Shown: piece after piece, positions 36,840 through 48,940 of the stretch | Position numbering within the stretch: position 1 is the first letter of the stretch | Layout of the letters: every line of letters begins with the position of its first letter | Source of the DNA: Plectrocnemia conspersa | Taxonomy: Eukaryota; Arthropoda; Insecta; Trichoptera; Polycentropodidae | Assembly (NCBI GenBank): GCA_009617715.1 | Contig: VTFK01000050.1 | Location: 744,001-808,000 of the forward strand | Length of the DNA: 64,000 nt | Direction: 5' to 3' | The notes under the pieces: generated by a model | Database searches by the model: none | What the model was told of the DNA's origin: nothing | What the model saw: only the letters and a program-made list of their open reading frames with translations | Translations under genes and position numbers: made by a program

Positions 36840-38370
36840 TTGAAAATTATTTGCGTAAATGTTAACCCTAATATGACTCAATTCGATCTAAATAAATAAT
36901 TTTCGAAATAGAAAATGTTGAATATTAATTTCAACCCAAATTCGATGATTTTGCAAAGATTAAATTGATTAGAAAAAATCGTAAGTCAAATATCTACAAT
37001 ATTTACAGCAAAAAAGAATGAACTAGAATTAGAAGTTATCAAACTTTAAAATGATTGATATTTGAAACGCAAAGATTATGTTTGGAAATACACTAAATAT
37101 TCTGACAAATGTGGCAAAAAAATTAATGTCTTATATTTCTACATATTTAGCTGAATCTGCATTTTCTTATATGAACATTATACAATTGTATATATGAAAT
37201 TTTCTCTCATTTATTTCTATAGCATTATAATCTTGACTTTGAAAGTATTGTGTCAACAATCTCATTAATAATATTTTATTCAATGTAGTATTTAATATCC
37301 CTAATCAACAAAGACGACACTTTTAAAATTTAAAGAAATAATTTAAATCACCAGGAGTATAGTTCGATTTTTATGCAAAACATTTTTTACTGATATAAAA
37401 TTATTTACTATTTATAAAAATAAATAAAAATCACCTCCTATTGGTCGAAAAAAAATTAACAACGTATTTGATCTGACTATTAATTTAATACATATTTTTT
37501 TATATATTTGTACATATATTGAAAAATCCATGTATGTTTCTTATAAGATTAGTGCTACAATCGATATTCTTACTATGTAATATTATCTTTATTAAAGAAA
37601 AAAGTGAATAAAATCTAACAATTTTTTGCACTCCTAAAAATGGTTTTAATATTTTTACGTTGAAATTCTTTATTAAATAATTTATTTATTTTTTATTTAA
37701 GAGTGAGATTGAAAAAAATAGTCAATGAATATGTTTTTAAATTGATGTAAATAATCAGCTAAATAAATCAAATAATTAGAGGAGTTTTTACTACTTTCTT
37801 ACGTTATTTTTACTTCATAAACATGGTGTTGACTTTATTTTCTATTCATTAGTACAATAGAATTGATATTTAATGTATATTATATTATTTATAATTATAA
37901 TAGAGTGTAACTAAATATTGTATTATACAATAAATAAATAAAAAATAAGATTTCATTGTCAATTAAAACAATTTCCTCAAAATTAGTAATTTTATAAATT
38001 AAAAAAAAACTGCATAATATTTTTAAACGAAAGAAAAATATGCAATATATAAATTAATGTTAAGGGGAAATTCATATAGAATTGTATACCATGCGGTCCG
38101 TCAGGACACAATAGTATCGATCTTTACCCGAATTGCAGATTTTTATGTCGTTTCTAAAAAAATGTCTTATCTATTAAATTTATTTTTAAATCTAATATGA
38201 TTTCTTCTCATTTTCATAAAAATTCTTTTAAGAATGGAAAATAAAATAAAAATATTTATTCAGAGAACAGATTGTTGTATCAGTACATGTATTTTAAATA
38301 TTGTTTAATGAGAGTTTAATGAAGTACGCGTTTCAATGCACATATTTATTTATCATACCGAATGTTAAGA
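36840..38370. other. AT-rich sequence, nothing recognised
   Basis: No gene or repeat unit noted. Confidence 0.4.
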
Positions 38371-38379
38371 ATTATAAGT

Positions 38380-38760
38380 TGGCCCCGGAAGAAGCTGGGT
38401 GTCGCAGCTGGTATTAAATAAAATTAAATAAACACCAAACTTTGTGTGTAGTGTAGCCTCTGAGGCAGTCACGACCGATCAGCCCAAAGTGGGGGCATTC
38501 ATGGCGGCGAAAATGTTTGGAAGGAGACGGAGAAGTGGTCGCCGCTATGTTTTGATCAAGCCCAAATCTAATGGCCGACAGTTAACTAGTTTCCATTGCA
38601 GTCGCGCTCAAACTTTTGCGCCGGGGGTCGTGCGCCGAAACCGTAACGCGACAAAATTTATGTACACTCGCATCTTGACAATGATGTCATCGATGAGCCA
38701 TAGCGAATTTGACGGATATGGGGCTACTCTTGAATGCGTCAATTAATTTACTTCCACGAC
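38380..38760. promoter_or_regulatory. GC-elevated island, candidate promoter
   Basis: A 100-codon plus frame (38444-38746) includes MAAKMFGRRRRSGRRYV from an internal ATG at 38501 in ATGGCGGC context. No family match; the Arg-rich stretch and lack of splice signals make a promoter or enhancer more likely than a protein. Confidence 0.3.
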
Positions 38761-39690
38761 ATATCATTCAAAGATCTATTTTTTTGGTAATTGTAGCTCC
38801 GTAAAATACACATACATCCGTTTTATTTCTTATAAGGCAACGGGATGATGTCATCAATAAGCTATTAGCAATGTTGAAACTATCTCTAATACAAGTTTTA
38901 TTAGCGTTGAGATATTTTAAACGACTTTATGAAAATATCTCATTAAGTAAGCTAATGTCATTTAAAAATCAACTGGTACATAAAAGTAGTACAAATTAAC
39001 CGAAAGTTTTATATATTAACATAAATGCAGTTAAATTATCATACTCGACCATACATAAATTTGATCAACTATTCAACCATTGTTATTTTCAACAAAATCG
39101 GTGTATTAAAGCTAAATTTACGAGCGTCAATTAATTTATTAAATTAATAAGACATCAACACAAATGAAAAATCTTTCTCTTTATTAAAAAAATAGAATAT
39201 GATTAATTAAATGCAAATATCTAATTAAATAATAATACAGAAACACATACTTTTATTATTATTTTCAGTTTTAGGGCAAATTACTATCGTAAGAGACACT
39301 GTAGCCGTTATAAGAAACTGTCGGGTTGGAGATTTTTAATTAAATGTAATGTTTACATGTTGACACGAAAATTATTATTGATTTATCTTAGTAGTGTATC
39401 AGACTCTGGATGCTGTCACTATAGCACATAACATACACGTGTAACACACTAATCAAATTATCATTATATACACGTGCAATCAGTGACGTCCTAGGCTATG
39501 TGCCGCTCATAGGCAGAGTTAAAAATAGCGCTTTTACTATTTTTTGAAGTAATATTTTTTAAATTACATAACACATTATATATGTAAATTGTTGACAAAG
39601 ATCCTCAAGAGCGATATTCTGTAAAAATATGATCCAAAAAGCCTATATTATCCATATATACTTTAAACGCTATATAAATTTAACATTTTT
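38761..39690. other. AT-rich intergenic sequence
   Basis: Two CACGTGT(A)AC/CACGTGCAA words at 39436 and 39471 about 35 bases apart. Otherwise nothing recognised. Confidence 0.35.
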
Positions 39691-39694
39691 TGGT

Positions 39695-40310
39695 TTTATT
39701 TTAGCAAAATTATTCACAATTTCTTGCTAGTTGAGCTCATATATCATCTCAGTTTCAATAGATCAAATTGAAAGCCCTTTTAATATTTCTTTATCATTCG
39801 TGACTTTTAATTGGTTCTAATGCGGTTTAATTTCTATCAAGACTGACTACAGATATAAGAATTGTCAGAATTATTCGAATTGCAGTTACTGCGTTGGGAT
39901 ATATCTCTTTTAAATTCTAATCGTTAATAGAACGGTGAAGTGCCTAAACCAATCTCAAGAATAATTTTAATTCTTTATGAAGTTCAATGGCATCAATATC
40001 TGACGATTCATTATCGGTGAGCATGTTCTTTATTTTTTTTACAATTTTCTATGTATGCATCTGGCGAAACATTTATTACACCATTGATGGTATTCAAAAT
40101 TAAAAAAAAGGATCCATGATGCTTCAGGTTATCAAATCTAACTTCAATTGTGTTGATTGTCTTGTCTACTATACAATTGAAATTTTTTTTTTCAAATTCT
40201 ACTTTGATTATGTATAAGTTCAACATAACTTTCATAATCAAATTGTTTCTTTACTATTCGCCGTATGCAATCAACTTCTTTAGGAAATGATGCAGGTATT
40301 TTGAGGGCTA
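39695..40310 (-). pseudogene. Decayed hAT-type transposase (TTF/ZMYM1-like), C-terminal part
   Basis: On the minus strand the pieces CIRRIVKKQFDYESYVELI, VDKTINTIEVRFDNLKHH, SDIDAIELHKELKLFLRL, NLKEIYPNAVTAIRIILTI, then SIETEMIYELN and EIVNNFAK follow each other in the order of the C-terminal half of TTF-domain/ZMYM1-like hAT transposases. The block with YPN..TAIRI corresponds to the hAT dimerisation region that normally runs 'YPNxxxALRILLTxPVTVASGERSFSKLK', and the last block to the terminal 'SIE.....FA'. Several frameshifts and stops separate the pieces and the SGERSFS core is lost. The ORF at 40011-40241 is one frame of this wreck. It is a different lineage from the hAT copy at 60.2 kb. 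Confidence 0.7.
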
Positions 40311-40853
40311 ATAAAAATATCGTTTATTTTTATTATTAATAAAATTATTAAATATCGCTCTATCTTGAACTTTTTCCAAATAAAATATATTGATTTTGCA
40401 CATGTTGTATCTATAATGATACATTTAAAAGCGCAACCTCATTGGCCTGATTTTAGTAATTCTAATCAAATAATATAATGCCTATTTCTTTGTGGCTGCC
40501 ATTTAACAGATATTTGTGTGCATTTAAATAAATACATTGTTCCATAAAACGAATTGTTTGGACATTAATGTAAGGTAAATCTTTGGATTTTCTCTGCGGA
40601 AAACAATTCGATGCAGAGAGTTATTCGTAAGGTGTTCATTGTTTTGTTGATATGCAATGCATAAATATTATTTAATAAACTGCTCGTTTAAATTGTCCTC
40701 TTTATTTTTGTGATTTTAGTAATTTATGTAATGCATGTATATGACTACTTTTGGGCGCATCATCGTATTATTTTTTCTTGGCGACTTTTGGCTGTGAGCT
40801 TTAGCGTCCCCAGAGAGTCACGATCGCGTCCCTTATTCTTAACCGTCGCGACC

Positions 40854-40952
40854 ATGACGTCAGCGCTTAAAAACGCTCATCTTGTACGAGCCATCCAGCT
40901 TCTCAACAATCTTGTCAAATACAAGGATATGTTTGGCGATAGCTATGAGTAG
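40854..40952 (+). CDS. Unrecognised short ORF, 32 codons, coding-like
   Basis: GCGACCATGACG gives a good start context. The peptide reads MTSALKNAHLVRAIQLL and then NNLVKYKDMFGDSYE, amphipathic and without the Phe/Ile/Lys bias of chance frames here; synonymous sites are GC-rich. A longer in-frame start at 40710 adds a hydrophobic, less convincing N-terminus. It could be a small protein, a uORF or the last exon of a gene whose other exons I did not find. No family recognised. Confidence 0.25.
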   Translation: MTSALKNAHLVRAIQLLNNLVKYKDMFGDSYE

Positions 40953-42070
40953 CTAGAACAATTTATGTATGATGGTTCTCGTATATTTTAGGTGTGCATC
41001 ATAATTGTTTTTTGTTTTAATATTTATTGCTATAATTCTTGTTTATATATTGCTATACCATAGTTACCATGACGCATTAGAAAAATGGTTAGACTTGTAA
41101 TAAAAAATAAGGATAAAATTAGTGTGTTTTAAATTATGCGAATATAGAAATGGGAAAAATAAATAATAATTAAACATCACAACTGAAATATCAAAATTAT
41201 AGTTAAACAAAACATAGATGCTATAGTTAACTTTAACATAAAAACTATAAAGTCATTTAGTTAAATTATATACAGGAATGGTATTTATTTGTTTTAGTAA
41301 TATATATATATATATAAAACTTATTTTTAAATTCATGATTGATATTAATTTTAAAAATTTAAATTTTAAATTTACATATTCTTTGACAACATATAATAAA
41401 TTATAATTATAAAAATAACTATACTTAATACATTTTATTTTTTTTTAAAGAGAAAGTATTTGTTTCTGTATTAAAATTTTGGTAAAAAATACTTAGTATT
41501 TTTATTTATAAAATTATGATTATGACCGTTGTGAATATAAAATTGTTTTATTGAGTATGAGTGATGTATTAATATTTATGTCTACCTATGTTAAGATTAA
41601 ATCTGACATTTTGCCATAAAGATTCAATAATTTATATAATATGCAAAATTATGCACTGATTTAAAAATTTACACGTCGCTATATTTTTTTATTGCGTGTA
41701 TGTTTTATTATAACTTATTTTATTATTTATATGACTAATATGCAGTAGCAACTTTTTTATAGTTCATTAATATCGTTAATAGCAAAAAAAGTGCACATGC
41801 TATAAAAAAAACTAATAACAAATTTATATATAATCTATTGTATTAAATTATAATACAATAGATTATATCCTTACTATGATAACAAACACAATACTATTGT
41901 AAAAAATACAAAGCAAAAAATATTTTTTTAGTTTAAAGAATCCATAATTATTACCCATATTAAATTGTATAACATAATAAAAAAATCTGATTAAAGATTA
42001 ATTTTTAATAATTAAACAAGGCATTTATTTACAAGATTTTTCAAAAAGAGCGTATATTTACATATAAATT
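40953..42070. other. AT-rich sequence with an 18-bp hairpin and (AT)n
   Basis: ATATAATCTATTGTATTA-AATTA-TAATACAATAGATTATAT is a perfect hairpin at 41828-41868; (AT)n at about 41302-41316. No genes. Confidence 0.5.
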
Positions 42071-42079
42071 TAATTACTT

Positions 42080-42540
42080 TATCACTGTGACAAAAAAGTA
42101 TATAATTGTTGCGCTGTGAAATAGTTGTTATTGGTTGTAAAAAAACATATTTCACAGACAGCCTTCAATCGAAATGCACCGGTTGACAACACCTGAACTG
42201 GTTCACCAGCAAAACTCTCACAGAATCGTATCGGGATCTGGTCAGAGCGGTTATTTATTCGGTCCATGCATTGGCCTTGAATTCACTACGGTAATTTTCG
42301 GTTTTGAATAATTAACGAGGACAGATATTCCGCCCAATGTTTGCTTGACAAATTGATACAAAAACAAATAACAACAAAAAATAACTAAAAGTGAATACAG
42401 ATGCATCCCACGTACAATGGGCGTCGATTTCCTCGAATGCAAATTCTGCACGTGACTCAAAATACCGAAATGACCCTTTGTAAGGATCGTCAGTAACTCG
42501 AAATAAGCTCTGATCCAAGTACACATTACTTTTTATTTTA
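42080..42540 (-). other. GC-elevated block with minus-strand open frames
   Basis: A frame reading IPIRFCESFAGEPVQVL and STGAFRLKAVCEICF (42082-42267) abuts a second open frame (42251-42526). Codon use is plausible but no domain is recognised and no splice sites clearly bound it. It could be an exon of the minus-strand TSR gene further 3', but the encoded sequence lacks TSR features. Confidence 0.2.
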
Positions 42541-43440
42541 TACTTAAGAAAGAAATGTAAGTAAGCTTTAATATACTACATTGCGGAAAAACTGATTGTT
42601 GAAGAACGATTTTTGCAATTCCATCGCGGTTTTCATCTGTAATTAACAACCATAAGATTTCCGATTATTGCCGAATGAGCCTTCTACAATGTTCGGCTGT
42701 TAATGATGCACCTGCGAGGAAAGACTATAAAGTTTAAGGACTTTCAAAATAAAAATATAAGCGCTCTATAGAAGTAAATAATGTTGTGAATTGCCGTTGT
42801 TTAATTAATTTATAATATATTGAACTGAGTTTATATCCTTATAATCAGTTCATATATAATATATTAAAATTGTGCTAAGCCTCTATTAAAATTGAATTTG
42901 ATACTAGATACAAAATATCCAAAAATATTGAGATAAATGTAACTCAATAAATTAAATAGACGGTTTCACTTTTTAATGTATTTTTATTTTATAAGAAAAA
43001 AATTCTCAAAACAAATAACAAAAACTCTTTTTATTTAAATAAATGATAAATTTAATTTTTTGTTAAAAATAGTATTTTTTGCTACTCGGCCTAATTTTTC
43101 AGGTTATTATCGTATTTAACATGTAACAGTTTGTAATAGTTGCTGGCCTAAGAATAATAATTTTTAGTTGATATTAAATATTAAATAAATATCATTATTT
43201 TTTTTAAATGATTAGTATTACTTATAAGCTAATTTAATGGAGCATAAAAAAGTATGTAGCTTCTTAATAAATTATAATTAGGTGAAATAATAGAAAGGTG
43301 AGTAGCATGATTTTTTAGAGCCTGTATAAAAATCCAAAAAAATTAATGTGTTCTTTAAAAATATTATATATAATTTGTGTTATGAAAGATATCAATCATA
43401 AAATTAATTTTTAAAATATATTTTCAAAAAAACTAAAAAT
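42541..43440. other. AT-rich sequence, nothing recognised
   Basis: No gene or repeat unit seen. Confidence 0.35.
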
Positions 43441-43449
43441 CCCGTAATT

Positions 43450-43760
43450 TTTCTGTCGCCATTATCTCATTTCGCATTTTTTCCAAAACAACCAGAGTGT
43501 TTCCGAAAACATCGCACAGCAATAATTCGTGTTATTAACTGCATTTTTATGGCGATTTTTCGTCTGGTTTCTCTGCAACAATTCAGCAGAAACCGTGCAG
43601 CCGTTGCAAAAGTCTTTGTTGTTATATTGCCAATAATTAAGTAATAATAGGGCAACTTTGCGGGTGCTCCTCGTGTCGTCGTAAATTGATACATAGCACT
43701 GCACACAAGACCCTCTACCGTTAGCCGACCACAGACAATGAACACGTGTTGTATTTTATT
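43450..43760 (-). other. GC-elevated block with two overlapping minus-strand frames
   Basis: Frames of 80 and 92 codons overlap in different registers on the same strand (43462-43745), both rich in Cys, Arg and Thr but with no domain pattern. At most one could be real; neither is supported. Confidence 0.2.
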
Positions 43761-44254
43761 CGTTTTGGATAATACACTGTAATATTTTGAGTTTTACTGT
43801 TATAGAAGACTAAATCAAACATATACGTTTAATATTTGCTAACGAATAAAAAATAAGTGATCATTAACTTACATCAATATATAATGTATTTCTAAGAAGA
43901 ATTCACCCCAAGAAAACTATTATCTGGATATCAACACTCTTTGAACTCCTAATAATTTAATAAACTACTATTATACTATAGAGATTAAATATATGTGTAT
44001 AGCTCATAAGAAACATCCAAAAAAATGCGCCCGTACTAATCTCCAAAATCTGTCTAAAATAAAGTGGCAGTTTAAGAGCAAAATATCCATAAATTTTACT
44101 CTTTGTTGGTGATCTAAATCTTACCACTATCTTAGACTATAATAATATTTTTTAAATAATATCAATAAAAATGTGGCAAATGTTGTAACATTATTTTGGG
44201 ATTTTTTAACATAGGTATGTTATATGTATTATATATGTTACAGTGAAGTTTAAT

Positions 44255-44340
44255 TTTCACAGACGTTTCAGTGAAAGCGTATCCGAATATATTTTTACCG
44301 GTAGATTCTATTAGCAAAAATATGCTTTTTCTGATAGGCG
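44255..44340 (+). repeat. R2-type module fragment
   Basis: Contains TTTCAGTGAAAGCGTATCCG, ATATATTTTTACCGGTAG and ATTAGCAAAAATATG, diverged versions of the R2 palindromic module. Confidence 0.5.
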
Positions 44341-44819
44341 CTTACATGGTTTATAATATTTATACTAATATATAAAGAAAAAATAATTATATTATAAAAA
44401 TAATTTGTTTAAAAATCGTATATGTATCTAATGGAATAAAAATTATTTTTATCGCTCTTTGTCATTTATCATGAAAAATTGATCACTTTAAATGAGATTA
44501 TGAATATCTTCCCACTAATATCGAATGCTAAATTATAGGTTTGTAATATTCCATGCTGCGACGAAGCAATAAAAATAACACTATTTTTGACAGACGCTCA
44601 CGCAAAATGAATTACATCGACCGTTTATTGCTATAGTATTTATTTAATACTAAATACTACTACTATTAAATAGCGTGGATAATCTATTTCTTATTTTTTT
44701 TAATAAAAAATACATTTTTTCATATTTTATACGAATTAAATTAAATTAAAATCATTTCGAACTAAAATTAAAAATAATATTAGTAATATAATAAACAGCC
44801 AATGGCTGTATACAAAAAA

Positions 44820-44883
44820 ATGTAATAGCCGCACCCCTATAATGAAGGGCGCCGCGGTTTATATAATACTTTGGGAACCACTG
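44820..44883 (-). mobile_element. hAT-like terminus
   Basis: Read on the minus strand from 44883: CAGTGGTTCCCAAAGTATTA followed by AAACCGCGGCGCCC. This is the usual start of many hAT elements (CAGTGGTTC/TCCCAAA). The partner end and the 8-bp target duplication were not found. Confidence 0.5.
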
Positions 44884-46506
44884 GCCCTGCAGATACTGCT
44901 GTTTATTCAATGAGCCATTGCTAAGTGACTAAAGAATTAACTTTTATGAATAGTCTGCATGGAACAACTACAAACAAATATATTTTTAATCAAGTTCAGA
45001 AAATATTAATAATGTACATTCTATACGAAAATTGACTAAAGTTTGGTGGTAAAAATATTTGCAGCATGAGTTAAGGCACTGATGGAAAAAAATAAAAGGT
45101 ATTCAAAGGCTCTGACTGTTTATTATATCAGTAAGTATTTACTTTGAGGGAAAAATCTCAAAATATCAGGTGTTATTGAACCAGTTGTTTCAGCTATGAA
45201 TTTAACCGTAGTAAGTTTTGTGGAAATGGAAAGCCAAATATTCTGATTTTACGATACAGCAGTTCGAAGGTTCAGTCGTTGTAAAGTTTTATCGAGTGTT
45301 TTGAACTCAGAGAAGCAAATATTTTTATACGAAAAGTCCCACCCTTAACTAGTTTTATTAATTAATTTTAAATTAGCATTTGCTGCAAACATCATGGGAT
45401 TTTTTAACGAATTTAAAATTATAATTGCAATTTCATGTCAACATTAACAGATATCCATTTGCAATAAAAGTGACAAACTTTGAACCCCAGTTTGACGAAA
45501 TGTTATCTCAAAAAATAAATTAAATTCTTATTACCATAGATACGTATTTTGAGCAATTTACGATGGGTGTCAAAATTCATAATAGATTTGAATAGATACT
45601 AAGGGTTTAAAATATGCAAATAGAAAAAAATCTATATTTTTAGAGTTTTGCTGAACTAAAATATTTACAATCTGATCCTTTAGGAATTAAAGCATCACTC
45701 TCTTGAATGGAAATATATTTATATATTTTTTTATAAAAATACTTTCCACGTTCCAAAAATCATTCAGGACATCCACCTGCATTTATACAAACGTACAATA
45801 ATCTGGTTTTGTACATACTCATACGTTGGTATGTGCTCGAGTGCAATCCAAAGCTTTTAACGTATCGCATCATCTGATCTCAATTCGTGAACAAGCTCGC
45901 TCTTGTGCCTCGGATATTCAACTAACGCTCTTAACAATAAATTCAACACAATGAATCAAATGACCCACATATTTTCAGCCGATAAAACCACTACGAATTT
46001 CGTTCAATGCGAATTACAAAATTTATATTCCTCATAAATATATACGCTATATCAAATTTATATACACACACATGAATGTACACGTATTTTATGTATTAAC
46101 ATACCACCGTTTCGAAACGGTCGTTTCGTTGCATATAATATACAGTATGTATATTTTTTAAATACATATTGAATTGTGTGCATGTGTAATATTAAACAAA
46201 TCGGTACGTTTACAGCAATTTTGGTTAATTGACTTAGTTTTGTTTAAGTGAAAACATTGTACACTGATATGACAAAACTCGATCCATATTTATTTAAAAT
46301 AAATTAAGACCATCGTGATCTAACAGGTTATCTCAATGCGTCATTATATTCATAAACCAATACATAAAAAAGTAAAATTTAAATAAATACACAAAAAAAT
46401 ACATAGCAAGAAGAAGAAAAAAATTATAAAATATTTAAATTAAATTATGTGAACCGGACCAGTTTGTCATAATTAAATATATCAATGTGCAATGATAGAG
46501 TATTAA

Positions 46507-47131
46507 CCCTTTCCATGCTACAAATAAATATAAAAATTGGACACCGTTGAGAAATATTTTATGAAAGCAAATTTTATGCGTATCAAATATTAGGCATTAA
46601 AAATTTTTTTTTTTTTTTTTTTAAATATCTACTCAAAGTGTTTTCATACAGTAAATTAAATCGAATATTTTCAATTTCATCTAAAACTGCTGTCATTTAT
46701 CATGACAAAGATAAAACGCATACTGGCTGACTCTATTTATTTTTTCATTAAATTCCTTAAAGTTTATTGCAAACACATGTGATTAAAACTAAACTTATTC
46801 AATGAGGTATAGTGATAAAAAATTCAAGAATTCCTCGCGATCTGGAAGTTTTTCATATGTGGTAATACTGATGCACTAAATTTGTATGGGAGCGCAATGA
46901 CAAACATATAAAAAAACAATATATAAAACCCAAATCTTATATTTAAATTATTTTATCTTTTCCCCAAAAATTGCACTATATTTCATCACAATTATTTTTT
47001 CAATATCAACTTCTTAAATCTAAACAAAATCTCGTGAAACGGTTACCGTCAGTAGACGTCCATAGCACTGGTAGAACATTTTATGTTGACGTCAAATGAC
47101 GTCCGTAGCATCGTAATGCGGACGTCTTGGC
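46507..47131. mobile_element. Possible piggyBac-like element, TTAA at both ends
   Basis: TTAA (46503-46506) is followed by CCCTTTCCATGCTAC; at the other end a cluster of four GACGTC palindromes (47055, 47088, 47098, 47121) precedes TTAA (47132-47135). Both ends contain ATGCTAC in inverted orientation but the terminal bases themselves do not match well. No transposase frame is seen between. It includes a T run at 46603-46622. Confidence 0.3.
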
Positions 47132-47520
47132 TTAAACAAGCATTAAAAGAGGAAGCGATTGTGATTCTTAAAGTCGTTCCGGAACCCAAAACTGGATTTC
47201 ATCAAGAATATTTTAAATATCGACAGCATCACTCAATAATTTGAAGAAATACTTAGTGACATACAACTTTCTGTGAGAACTCAGCGAATCGTATCCTAAC
47301 GCTTCTAAAATAAAGTTGCTGAGATATTAACCTAATATCCTTTTATAAAGGTATCTCAAGAACCTTTTATGAACTTTTTTGATTAAGATTTGTATTTGGT
47401 TATACTAGAATTCTAAATTGTATATCCCGATTCAAGAACACTGAGAACTAAAGTGACATAGAAGACGCGAATAAATGATAGATTTTCATAGTGAAATGCG
47501 TTCCTCATAACAAGATTCAG

Positions 47521-48015
47521 GTTTCCGACCGAATAGAACCGGAACCAGGTACCCGGTTACCCGCGCGTTTTAAAAATAACCGAGTATTCAGTTATTTTAA
47601 TTTTAATATAATATTTGATTTCTTCATATGAAATATATATCTCAGATGCAAAATTCTCCGGCTATTCTTCTATTTTGCAAAACCCATTTAGAGATTAAGT
47701 GGAGTATCGAAATAAGGACAGGATATACCTATTTACAATCCAATAGTCACAGTTTAAGTTTTATGACACATTTCGTTTCGGCATCCTCAAACATTTGCCG
47801 TTTAACAAAAACAAAATGGTAGTATTTAATTAAAATACACACGGTATACTCGGGAGACGGTCGTACACAAAAAACAGCATTTATGTCTATTATTATTTAC
47901 CGTCAATGATTTAGTCAAGTTTTAATCGCTTGTTATTCATCGGTTGATGGATAACTCTCTAGCAAGAGAGGTGAATAGATTTTTTTAATACTTCAATGCA
48001 ATTTTGATATCAATT
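47521..48015 (+). repeat. Dispersed repeat family R1, copy 2
   Basis: Second copy of the family at 16961, preserving all landmarks. Its left end reads GGAACCAGGTACCCGGTTAC; a 30-base scrap of this end also occurs at 18111-18140. Near the right end CTCTCTAGCAAGAGAG can form a small hairpin in both copies. The ORF at 47628-47822 is not conserved in copy 1. Confidence 0.8.
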
Positions 48016-48349
48016 ACACAGTTTTTATTTTCTTTGCGATATCTTACGTTTGCTCTGTATTTTATTTATTTTTTTATAAATTTGAGAAAATTATTTATTT
48101 ACAAATTAAATATATACACATGGTTGTTTTTAAATTAAAATATGCCTAATTAGTTTCAAGTTTCTATTTTCTTTAACGGTTTTTAAATATAAAAACATTC
48201 TTAATTCTCTAAAATTATATGTAATTTCAAACAAGAGCAATATTTTTATAAATTTGCTCCCACTCTATTTAAATATAATTTGATATATTTATTACCTTCA
48301 TGGATACTGGTATTTACAAATATAAATACTTAAAGAAACTGTTAGGGGT

Positions 48350-48610
48350 CAACTGTCCAGAGGATCGATTGTCACCGAATCGAGAAAATGATTATGGCAC
48401 TTTTCGACATTAGATGGCAGACGGTTGACGAAAGTCCATCTCCATAGAGAATTTAATCACTCTTTAGAGAGAAAGAAGCTTAACTACGTGTTATCATCAT
48501 TGCCGTTACCGGTAATGAGGTCCTACGAGTCCAACCCTTCGGGTGGGCACCCAGCTTATGACGGCCGAGTGAGCGGTTCCCAACCCCCCGTAGTACTAAA
48601 TATGTTATTG
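48350..48610. other. GC-rich block just downstream of the found TSR exons
   Basis: Contains CCAACCCTTCGGGTGGGCAC, a hairpin-forming stretch, and CGGTTCCCAACCCCCCG. It resembles the end of a retroposon or a structured RNA, but no family is recognised. The 65-codon plus frame over it is unsupported. Confidence 0.25.
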
Positions 48611-48744
48611 AAGATATATTAATTTTTCTCCCGAACGCTCAGGGTTTATAACTTCATATCATAAATTATGTCATTAATTAATAACGTAAAAAAAAAAACA
48701 AAAATATTGAATTTAAGTACGATAAATAATCTAAATTAGCATAC

Positions 48745-48940
48745 CTGTGAACATTGAAAGCTGAAGAAGTGGATCGCAAAGAGCATCAGCTACAACTCTT
48801 CCAGTTGCCACCTCGATACATCTCACAGTCTTATATTGGTCTCCAGTGCTACAGACTCTCAGTCTATGCCTTGGAATGAAGCGCCAATTACTCCAGCCTC
48901 CAGCTAACCAGGTGAACTGCTCGCAGGATCTTGAACATAC
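48745..48940 (-). CDS. TSR gene exon: second TSR-like unit
   Basis: This 196-base exon follows an acceptor TTTAG at 48945-48941 and ends before donor GTATGC. It starts VCSRSCEQ and contains WLAGGWSNW, YKTVRCIE, GRVVADALCDP. This is the alternative TSR type found between classical TSRs in ADAMTSL/THSD7 proteins. Phase 0 in, 1 out, so the gene continues below 48745, but I could not find the next exon. Confidence 0.75.

Larger units (their letters stand above)
43761..46500. other. AT-rich sequence with hAT and R2 scraps
   Basis: Apart from the hAT-like end at 44883 and the R2 module at 44255, the notable item is ACCGTTTCGAAACGGT, a perfect 16-base palindrome at 46106-46121. A modest GC rise at 45760-46040 has no gene signal. 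Confidence 0.4.

Noticed and set aside
43462..43745. Cys-rich 80- and 92-codon ORFs, considered as exons of the TSR gene
   Set aside because: They lack the W-x-x-W and CGxG pattern of TSRs and overlap each other in different frames.
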